Assembly (NCBI GenBank): GCA_023231365.1
Contig: JALNVO010000202.1
Span: forward strand, 1 to 5,227
DNA from: Fibrobacteraceae bacterium
GTDB taxonomy: Bacteria; Fibrobacterota; Fibrobacteria; Fibrobacterales; Fibrobacteraceae
DNA: 5,227 bases
Direction: 5' to 3'
Below the pieces are notes generated by a model, which was not told the DNA's origin, ran no database searches, and worked only from the letters and a program-made list of their open reading frames with translations. Position 1 is the first letter of the stretch. Each line of letters opens with the position of its first letter. Positions 1 to 5,227 of the stretch are shown piece by piece. The position numbers and the translations under genes are program-made.

Positions 1-1
1 C

Positions 2-115
2 CCGGATCAGCCGTCCCAAGAGAGAGGAGCGCCCTTCGCGCGCAAGAGCACGCATCACCTCGGACGAAAATATCCGGGAGCAAATGGCGTTCTGGAGAGC
101 AGGTAGGGTGGACAT
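2..115 (-). CDS. Partial unrecognised ORF leaving the left edge
   Basis: A minus-strand frame opens at ATG 115-113 and stays open for 38 codons to the window edge. It begins MSTLPALQNAIC and continues with a helical, Arg/Leu-rich stretch (SSEVMRALAREGRSSLLGRL). I do not recognise the family. It starts 20 bases after the HerA stop on the same strand with no visible terminator between them, so it could be a third co-transcribed gene or the host gene flanking the defence cassette. The start is weak: no clear Shine-Dalgarno sequence lies before the ATG, and no alternative ATG, GTG or TTG occurs in frame between it and the upstream stop. Bases 1-120 are about 61% GC, well above the HerA gene, which favours different ancestry. 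Only the first residues are visible, so no function is assigned. Confidence 0.45.
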   Translation of the reverse strand, partial: MSTLPALQNAICSRIFSSEVMRALAREGRSSLLGRLIR

Positions 116-135
116 AGTGGGAAGATAATAAAAGT

Positions 136-2277
136 TTAAAATGGTAAGTCATCATCGCTATTCCCTTCGCCCTTTTTTTCATCCTCCGTACCCTGTTGTG
201 GCGTACATTGCCATTCTTGCACAATATCGCTCCAATTGTCCGGTCTGTAGCTGGTCCCTGTCCAAACATTCCAGAACTCTGGATCAGAGGATTGCGGCAA
301 ACAATCATCCGGCAACTTCCTCATTTCTATAAGCAACGGTATTTGAGTAGCCCAGCCCAATAAAATGGCCTTACGGGTCGGCAAATTTGGCAGTTCCCGT
401 AAAAAACCGGCAATATGGTCCGGGACTAGTTTTTTGACATATTCCTGATCCTTGTCATTGACAAGGCGATGCAGGAGAAACGTATTGCACTGAGAGAGAA
501 CCGTTTGTGAAATTTCAGAAGGTCTTTGGGAAGCAAGAAGAAGGCCTAACCCGAATTTACGTCCTTCTCTGGCAATTTTTTCAAAAATTTCCAAACATAG
601 ATGAGCATAACTCATCTCATTGCCATTGTTGGCATCATTGTTGTAATGAATAAAATTATGCGCTTCTTCCAGCACCAATGTCGTCGGAAGTTCCACTTCA
701 TTTTTTCTTCTATATCGTTGTAGAGCTTCGAAAATTAAGCGTGCAAAAACAGCCACGACCATGTGCACTATATCACTGGGAATAACCGACAGATCAATGA
801 TGGAGACTCGTCCCTTGCGGGCCTTTGGCGTTCCCAAGAATTGTTCAATCCAATCCAACAAAGAAATCTCAGCATCAGGATTAATAATGCTTTTTAACCG
901 GATGTCAGTCAAAAGAGAGCGGATGCGCAATTCTAATGTAGTCGTCAGATTGCGTAAGTCTCGATCATTGGTCGTTGCCGAAGCAAGCACGTAATTCGCC
1001 AACGAATCTATTTGAAACGATTTAGGCGTATCCGCGCCAGATTCCACAGAAATATTTTTCGGCAAATTAATTGTGTTTAAGCAGACTTTTAGTGCATCAA
1101 GAACGGGCTGTAAATCGGTCCCAGAAAATGCATTTTGAAAACCGTTGCCATTCGTACGCTTTTGTTGAACAGATGTAGATATATTTGAAACCTTTTGAAG
1201 TTTATCTTTTAAAGCGTTTTCTATATGAGATATTTGACTATATGTCTGCGCGTCTGCTGAAAGATTTTGAAGAGTTTGATGTACGCCGCTATAGTTTTTG
1301 AATTCTTGATAAGACCCAATATCTGCAAAAACCGCCTCTAAACGTTTAGAATACCCCAAAAGATTACGTTGTATAGAAATTAAAGGCTGTTCCTCTAGTG
1401 ATCGGCCCGCTTTGATTCCTGAAAGTGCATCCGTTAAGATAGGCCTTTGAACTCCGGGCGCCGCCCGTGTATAGGAAATCCATTCCCGGCTGTTCCACAT
1501 CCATGCCGGAATTTGAAACGGCTCGCCTTCTTGATTCGAGCCACCCGGAAGTTGGACGCGATATACCGTTACTTCGTCTTTAAGGTCTTTGAATGCTGCC
1601 TGATATTCTCCATTCGGGTCCAGAACAATAAACCGGGAATTCACTTGTTTTTCTTTGTCCATTTCTGCCGAAGCTGCTTCCAACGACCAACGAATGAGCC
1701 CAGCGACAGAACAGGATTTTCCACTGCCGGTATTTCCTAAAACAGCCAGATGACGTCCAAAAAGTTTATCTGGGTCCACCTTGATTTTAACCGGAATGGT
1801 TTGCCCGGCGTCACCGATGTAAACGTGAGCTTTTGCATCCGCATTTTCCAATATCACTTTTTCTTGTTCCTGTGTCGGGAGAATGACGGAATCCCCAAGA
1901 GACGGAAAGTTGAAAACCCCTCGGTCTAATTTATAATGAATGCTATTTCTGAGTGTCTCGACCTTAAGAGTACCCACAGGGGTGAGCCACATCTTCCGCA
2001 ATGGGAAAGGCAGATCTATCAAATCGAAATCTTTCAAGCCCTTTCGCGCAGGATATTTGGAAGGCTCTACTTTCATGGAATGAATAAAACCCACCAAGGC
2101 TCCAACTTCATTCGGGATCAGTACATATCCATTGATTTTCGGGAAAAGGCGCGGTAAGCCGTTAGTGATGGCCACATTCCGAGGGGCCTCTATATCAAGA
2201 GCGACTTCTATTTCATTTGTTGAAACGGAATCCACCGTTCCAATACAGGAATTTCTTAATTCAGCAAGTTCATCCAT
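136..2277 (-). CDS. herA: HerA-type hexameric ATPase of a SIR2-HerA anti-phage system
   Basis: This is a FtsK/HerA-superfamily DNA-translocating ATPase. Numbered from the preferred ATG (713 aa), residues about 5-70 look like the HAS-barrel. Walker A is GNTGSGKS (181-188), Walker B is LVLEEAH (534-540), and the following REGRKFG and ASQRPSEIS (582-590) segments are typical of HerA. About 345 residues separate Walker A from Walker B, more than in compact archaeal HerA proteins of about 500 aa; the extra part is helical and rich in Gln, Asn and Ser. The C-terminus is a charged tail ending DDDLPF, identical to an SSB acidic tip. HerA usually pairs with the NurA nuclease; here SIR2 takes that place. 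In described SIR2-HerA systems the ATPase forms a complex with SIR2 and is needed for defence. ATG 2277 is preferred over GTG 2286 because GGAGAG lies 8 bases before it and overlaps the GTG. The gene overlaps the SIR2 stop by 8 bases, implying coupled translation. Family is certain; system membership is inferred from the pairing. Confidence 0.93.
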   Translation of the reverse strand: MDELAELRNSCIGTVDSVSTNEIEVALDIEAPRNVAITNGLPRLFPKINGYVLIPNEVGALVGFIHSMKVEPSKYPARKGLKDFDLIDLPFPLRKMWLTPVGTLKVETLRNSIHYKLDRGVFNFPSLGDSVILPTQEQEKVILENADAKAHVYIGDAGQTIPVKIKVDPDKLFGRHLAVLGNTGSGKSCSVAGLIRWSLEAASAEMDKEKQVNSRFIVLDPNGEYQAAFKDLKDEVTVYRVQLPGGSNQEGEPFQIPAWMWNSREWISYTRAAPGVQRPILTDALSGIKAGRSLEEQPLISIQRNLLGYSKRLEAVFADIGSYQEFKNYSGVHQTLQNLSADAQTYSQISHIENALKDKLQKVSNISTSVQQKRTNGNGFQNAFSGTDLQPVLDALKVCLNTINLPKNISVESGADTPKSFQIDSLANYVLASATTNDRDLRNLTTTLELRIRSLLTDIRLKSIINPDAEISLLDWIEQFLGTPKARKGRVSIIDLSVIPSDIVHMVVAVFARLIFEALQRYRRKNEVELPTTLVLEEAHNFIHYNNDANNGNEMSYAHLCLEIFEKIAREGRKFGLGLLLASQRPSEISQTVLSQCNTFLLHRLVNDKDQEYVKKLVPDHIAGFLRELPNLPTRKAILLGWATQIPLLIEMRKLPDDCLPQSSDPEFWNVWTGTSYRPDNWSDIVQEWQCTPQQGTEDEKKGEGNSDDDLPF

Positions 2278-3664
2278 TTTTTTCACTCTCCATTTCCGAA
2301 TTCTCGGATGAAGGCCCCTGCTTTTCTACTCCGGCTTTCTCTCTATTTTCCTTAATTTTTACCAGTTGTTGTGTAATGCGGTCAATGCCCGGCTTCGGTA
2401 AATAGAAATTGACAAGATTGGAAAGTTCTGCAAACGGTTCTCCGAGCAAGAGTGAAATCTGTGCGAGATTACATTTTTGAACAAATTTTTCAATACGGCC
2501 ACCCGCCTTATCCCAAGAAATGACCAATAAATGAGTCGATGGTATCGTCAGCATTTCCTGAAGAACTCGATTGATGTGGTCATCCCCAAACCCATATCCA
2601 TAAGTGACGACGACCGAATTCGGACGGCATATTGCCGCGGAGAAATCGCGAAATAATTCAGCATAAGGATAAAAAGCCGTCTCCATATCTTTTGCGGAAT
2701 TAGGATACACAACAACTGAATCGATTAAAGGTTTATATGTTTTTTGGCTTTGTTCTGCTGCCGAAGACAATCTGGGAAGGGCTTCAGCACCAAAAGGCAT
2801 CGGCTCCCGATGAATACTTTTTCCATCAAACGTCCAGTCTAGGGAACCATGCAATTTCGTGATTTTTGATACCCCTTCGACATATCTCGGCTCTCCGCGA
2901 ATTCCGGGAGGATTGTAATGAAAGTCCAAATCCAACCTTGAATTACGAAATACCGGACGGAGCATACCACGGAATCGATCCAGCCATAATATTCCGGCGT
3001 CATCCATTGCGTACTCAATAAAACGATCATAATTTGTTGTAAAGATATGCAAGCGATCCCGGGAAGCCACCCTGGACGTAAAACTGAGCAGAAAAGATTT
3101 CAAATAGAGAAAAGCTTCTGTTGTCGATTTCTTCTCCTGTTCACTTCCTTGTTCATAAGCCTTCAAGAATTCCTGTTCCCCTTTTAGCACTCCATTCAAT
3201 AACGCTTCTAGCTTTGAGCTAATTTCTTGCTTTAATTCCTCTGCTTGTTCGTTATGTGCAATTTCAAGTCCCCTTAGTAACTCGATAGCTACACGAAAAA
3301 CGTCTTCCGCGTTAGCTTCCCCTCTTCCTGTTTTTGCAGCACTTTCCTTTGCTGCCTTTTGAATGTTTGCGTTTTCTACTTTGAATTCTAACTTTTGCAT
3401 CCCCTGAGAGGATGTTCCGGCAAGTCCTGATATGGCTGTTGAGAGGCCAGACCCCACAAGCAGAGAAAGATGTTCACTTTGAACAAGTGCTGTAAGCCAT
3501 GGTTCTATGCGAGATCTTAGCTTTGTTCCTACATCATTCGCATCATCCCAATTAATTCCTGAATTTTCTCCATTTTCGCTACCTGCCTCGGAACAAAAAA
3601 TCTCTATTCCTATTTTTGCAATAGCGTCTTTTTCCCAGTCAATTTTATTGATTTGATTTGCCAT
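2270..3664 (-). CDS. SIR2-domain NADase effector of a SIR2-HerA anti-phage system
   Basis: This is a SIR2-like (SIR2_2-type) protein of 464 aa from the preferred start. Visible NAD-binding and catalytic motifs, in order: VGSGLS (about 70-75, equivalent to GAGxS), FTTNYD (208-213, with Asn211 and Asp213), KLHGSLDW (270-277, with His272 as the probable catalytic histidine), and YGYGFGDDHIN (355-365). About 130 residues between the first two motifs form a charged, Lys/Glu-rich helical insertion, longer than in classic sirtuins and common in defence SIR2 proteins. The C-terminal 40 residues are charged and probably disordered. There is no signal peptide or membrane segment, so it should act in the cytoplasm. 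In described SIR2-HerA systems this partner depletes NAD+ on infection and arrests the cell; NAD+ hydrolysis here is inferred from intact motifs. ATG 3664 is preferred over ATG 3676 because GGAG stands 6 bases before it, inside the longer version's first codons. The TGA at 2270-2272 overlaps the HerA start. Confidence 0.92.
   Translation of the reverse strand: MANQINKIDWEKDAIAKIGIEIFCSEAGSENGENSGINWDDANDVGTKLRSRIEPWLTALVQSEHLSLLVGSGLSTAISGLAGTSSQGMQKLEFKVENANIQKAAKESAAKTGRGEANAEDVFRVAIELLRGLEIAHNEQAEELKQEISSKLEALLNGVLKGEQEFLKAYEQGSEQEKKSTTEAFLYLKSFLLSFTSRVASRDRLHIFTTNYDRFIEYAMDDAGILWLDRFRGMLRPVFRNSRLDLDFHYNPPGIRGEPRYVEGVSKITKLHGSLDWTFDGKSIHREPMPFGAEALPRLSSAAEQSQKTYKPLIDSVVVYPNSAKDMETAFYPYAELFRDFSAAICRPNSVVVTYGYGFGDDHINRVLQEMLTIPSTHLLVISWDKAGGRIEKFVQKCNLAQISLLLGEPFAELSNLVNFYLPKPGIDRITQQLVKIKENREKAGVEKQGPSSENSEMESEKNG
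2286..2291 (-). promoter_or_regulatory. Ribosome binding site of HerA, decides the start
   Basis: The minus strand reads GGAGAG here, 8 bases before ATG 2277-2275. The longer reading from GTG 2286-2284 would begin inside this site, so the ATG is the better start. The site lies within the last codons of the SIR2 gene, consistent with a ribosome finishing SIR2 and starting HerA. Confidence 0.7.
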
Positions 3665-3670
3665 ATTTTT

Positions 3671-3674
3671 CTCC
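3671..3674 (-). promoter_or_regulatory. Ribosome binding site of the SIR2 gene
   Basis: The minus strand reads GGAG, 6 bases before ATG 3664-3662. The alternative ATG at 3676-3674 overlaps this site and has only a distant purine run upstream, so the shorter protein (MANQINK...) is preferred. The longer one would add four residues. Confidence 0.6.
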
Positions 3675-3676
3675 AT

Positions 3677-3697
3677 TCAAATACTTTTTGGTGTCAT
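3677..3697 (-). CDS. Possible 6-codon leader frame before SIR2
   Basis: ATG 3697-3695 opens a frame reading MTPKSI and then TGA at 3679-3677, directly abutting the alternative SIR2 ATG at 3676. AGGGG (3709-3705) stands 7 bases before the leader ATG and overlaps the TAG of the upstream restriction gene remnant. It could pass ribosomes on to SIR2, or simply be chance in a 43-base gap. Too short to judge by composition. Confidence 0.2.
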   Translation of the reverse strand: MTPKSI

Positions 3698-3707
3698 AAT
3701 TTTTCCC

Positions 3708-4805
3708 CTACACCCCCACCCGCGGGAGTCCCTTGACAATCCCGACGCTTTTGACGCTTAAGTCGATGACGGAGAGGAGGAGCTTGAGGATATAGGCAGG
3801 GTAATGGTGTTCGCTTGCCCAGTCGTTGGGGTCGTTGAGGAGGCCGGAGTCTTTGTCGGTTTTGACCTGATAGCGTTCAAGAATCCATTCGATGGCGCTT
3901 TTGCCGTTGACGATGTAGTCGTAGGCGACGAGCGGGATGTTTTTGAGCGTGATACGACTGTTGTAGATGATCTGCGATTTGTCTTCCTTGGTTGCGAAAC
4001 GCATTTTGTCTATGTGGAGGGCGGCTTCGGGGATGTCGTCTACAGAGATGACGGCACCATCGAGGAAAATCTGCGGGGCATTGTGGCTGGGTTTGGAAAC
4101 ATCATATTTTATTCGTTTATCTGCAACAAGGGCATAAGGGGCCGCGGAGTTCCGGTTAGCGGATCGGGCTGTTTCGGCGGCAAAGCTATCGTAGTGAAGG
4201 TGGAGTTCGGCGAGGGCCTTACCCGCTTTGCTGAAGGCCATAAAGTCGTCGAGGCTTTCGACGATGGGAATGCGCGGGAGTTCCTTTTTGAGGTCGGCGG
4301 AGAAGGTTTCGCGGTAGTCTTGAGCGTGGAGGAGTCCGTAGACGTAGTAGAAAATGTGTTCCTTGGTGATGGCGCGGGTATTCGCGAAACGGCGGCGGAC
4401 TTCCTTCAGCATCCAATCCGTGATGCCGTCGTGGCGGATGTAGCCCGAGTCGCCTCCGAATGCGGAGAGCTGGTTGCCCTCGGCTTTTTCGTACCAGTAA
4501 AGGGGGAAACACTGACTTTTTCCGATCAGTTCCAAATCGGGAATTTGATCGGTGATGATGGCAGAAAATTCTTTGGTAACGCCAACACCGCTGACGCAAA
4601 TGACCAAATTTTCAGAATCGGCGGTGGGAAAAAATTGTTCAGTTAGTCCAGGACGCTCATTCCAGAAACGCGAATAAAATAAACATTGCTTAAAAAATGG
4701 ACGATAAAGTGCTTCAATATATTTGCCGTCTTGAACATCGTATTCTTTATTTTTATGAGCACAGCCAAGTACATTTGTCGTCCAACTAATGCAATCGCTG
4801 CTAAA
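3708..4805 (-). pseudogene. C-terminal specificity region of a type ISP restriction-modification enzyme, cut off by an in-frame TGA
   Basis: After the TGA at 4806-4808, the same frame stays open for 365 codons to TAG 3710-3708 and reads as the C-terminal specificity (target-recognition) part of type ISP enzymes. Counting from the first codon after the stop, recognisable family segments are ISWTTN (6-11), ALYRPFFKQ (32-40), NLVICVSGVG (66-75), then IPDL and SQCFPLY (88-103), and a helical end ...VGIVKGLPRVGV that looks complete. In the intact enzyme this region recognises the asymmetric DNA site that directs methylation and cleavage. No Shine-Dalgarno sequence or ATG follows the TGA, and the first possible in-frame start, TTG 4607, falls inside a conserved segment, so this half is probably untranslated. 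Nuclease, helicase and methyltransferase domains are absent from the window. TGA read-through, or an assembly error, would be alternatives to decay. Confidence 0.8.
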
Positions 4806-4808
4806 TCA
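4806..4808 (-). other. In-frame TGA inside the type ISP coding frame
   Basis: The minus strand reads GAG GTT TGA TTT AGC here. Both flanks are in one frame (5189 and 4607 differ by 582 bases, a multiple of 3) and both read as type ISP C-terminal sequence (FYNEQ before, ISWTTN after). This is therefore a nonsense codon, not a frameshift or a gene boundary. Confidence 0.85.
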
Positions 4809-5189
4809 AACCTCTTTAATTTGATCCGAGGCCAATAAATTACGCTGTTCGTTATAGAAACGTATCATTTTCTGGATGTTTGTTTTTAGCTTTGCCTGTG
4901 AGGAGTTGTAGCACCAGCAATCCCGCTGCGTTTTGAGTCCATTGGAATACCACGGCACAAACACGGTCTGTATATTCTTCTTGTCGTCCTTGTCCCCGAG
5001 CGGGATGAATTCCGCGAATTTTCCGTTCCGGTGATTGATCCAGTCGCCGTGCTCATCGGGGTGGAGCTCCGTCCACTTGACGCCATTTATGGAGCGGGCT
5101 TTGCGGATGATGTCGAGTTTCTGCTCGCGGGAGAGATAATCGCCGATGTCATGGTAATAAATGGTGGCGCCGTTTTTTTCTTTACTCAT
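4806..5189 (-). CDS. N-terminal piece of the type ISP C-terminal region, 127 aa, prematurely stopped
   Basis: This 127-residue frame carries motifs that follow the methyltransferase domain in type ISP enzymes: IYYHDIGDYLSREQKL (10-25), DEHGDWINHRN (45-55), FIPLGDKDD (61-69), and YSNGLKTQRDCWCYN (81-95). Family resemblance starts at about residue 8, so the protein has no visible N-terminal part: it is a truncated or split derivative of an enzyme usually about 1,500 aa. An in-frame TAA two codons before the ATG rules out simple continuation upstream. ATG 5189 has AGGAG 6 bases before it, so this fragment is translatable, but it stops at TGA 4808-4806 while homology continues in the same frame. 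Alone it should have no enzymatic activity. It could be part of a split specificity subunit if the missing domains are encoded just upstream; otherwise it is part of one pseudogene spanning 3708-5189. Confidence 0.75.
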   Translation of the reverse strand: MSKEKNGATIYYHDIGDYLSREQKLDIIRKARSINGVKWTELHPDEHGDWINHRNGKFAEFIPLGDKDDKKNIQTVFVPWYSNGLKTQRDCWCYNSSQAKLKTNIQKMIRFYNEQRNLLASDQIKEV

Positions 5190-5227
5190 TGCTTACTCCT
5201 GTGTGCCAATCGATATTTCTGGGACGG
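5186..5227 (-). CDS. Possible C-terminal end of an upstream gene (partial)
   Basis: One minus-strand frame enters at the right edge, reads PSQKYRLAHRSKQ and ends at TGA 5188-5186, giving an ATGA overlap with the start of the type ISP fragment. That arrangement is typical of coupled genes. The other two frames are also open to nearby stops (TAA 5195-5193 and TAA 5184-5182), so the choice is weak. None of the three readings resembles the stretch that normally precedes the IYYHDIGDYL motif. Confidence 0.25.
   Translation of the reverse strand, partial: PSQKYRLAHRSKQ
5196..5200 (-). promoter_or_regulatory. Ribosome binding site of the type ISP fragment
   Basis: The minus strand reads AGGAG, 6 bases before ATG 5189-5187. 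It supports the ATG as a real initiation site and means this fragment is not merely an arbitrary internal methionine of a longer protein. Confidence 0.6.

Noticed and set aside
141..2405. Several plus-strand frames of 60-100 codons opposite HerA
   Set aside because: They are antisense to clear HerA and SIR2 coding sequence and show no domains.
3719..3726. CCCGCGGG palindrome near the end of the type ISP remnant as a terminator
   Set aside because: The 8-base perfect palindrome has no loop and no following U-run on the minus strand; it lies within codons and is too small.
3708..4607. A separate 299 aa gene starting at TTG 4607
   Set aside because: The TTG falls inside the conserved segment NLVICVSGVG, family sequence continues upstream in the same frame back to the TGA at 4806, and no ribosome site precedes it.
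3804..4646. Plus-strand open frame of 280 codons
   Set aside because: It lies opposite the type ISP remnant, whose minus-strand translation matches family motifs. The plus-strand product is Val/Gly/Asp/Phe-rich with no recognisable domain, as expected of the antisense of GC-rich coding sequence.
4806..4808. Selenocysteine or code-reassigned TGA
   Set aside because: No selenoprotein family is involved, SIR2 uses TGA as its natural stop, and simple gene decay fits with the missing N-terminal domains.
1..5227. CRISPR array, tRNA/rRNA gene, insertion sequence or integrase site
   Set aside because: No regularly spaced repeats, cloverleaf-like segment, transposase motif or matched terminal repeats were seen on reading both strands. 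The shared 7-mer at the edges (CCGTCCC at 11-17, GGGACGG at 5221-5227) is too short to mean anything.

Overview
All genes recognised in this 5.2 kb window lie on the minus strand and read right to left. The content points to a bacterial chromosome or integrated element carrying a defence island: the 3' part of a type ISP restriction-modification gene, followed directly by a SIR2-HerA anti-phage gene pair. Good Shine-Dalgarno sequences precede the starts, and TAA, TGA and TAG all act as stops, so the standard bacterial code fits. The sequence does not support a genus.

Right third (5189 to 3708): a remnant of a type ISP (single-polypeptide, LlaGI/LlaBIII-like) restriction-modification enzyme. 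Only the C-terminal region after the methyltransferase is present. It begins at an ATG with its own ribosome binding site and is cut by an in-frame TGA at 4806-4808. Family-like sequence continues in the same frame to a TAG at 3708-3710. Most of this remnant is near 55% GC, but about 240 bases around the TGA drop to about 37%.

Middle and left (3664 to 136): a SIR2-domain protein (464 aa, preferred start) and a HerA-type hexameric ATPase (713 aa, preferred start), overlapping by 8 bases. This is the layout of the described SIR2-HerA system, in which the SIR2 protein consumes NAD+ and works in a complex with HerA during phage infection. The motifs needed for both activities are visible, so the pair looks intact. 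The first 43 bases downstream of the restriction gene hold a possible 6-codon leader frame. The cassette is clearly more AT-rich than both flanks.

Left edge (115 to 1): the start of an unrecognised GC-rich minus-strand reading frame that leaves the window, 20 bases after the HerA stop. No terminator is evident between any of the genes, so one transcript could cover all of them.

The most unusual observation is at the HerA C-terminus. The protein ends in a charged, flexible-looking tail finishing in DDDLPF, which is the acidic tip by which bacterial single-stranded DNA-binding protein (SSB) recruits repair and replication partners. This suggests, without proving, that this HerA could bind or compete for SSB-binding proteins.
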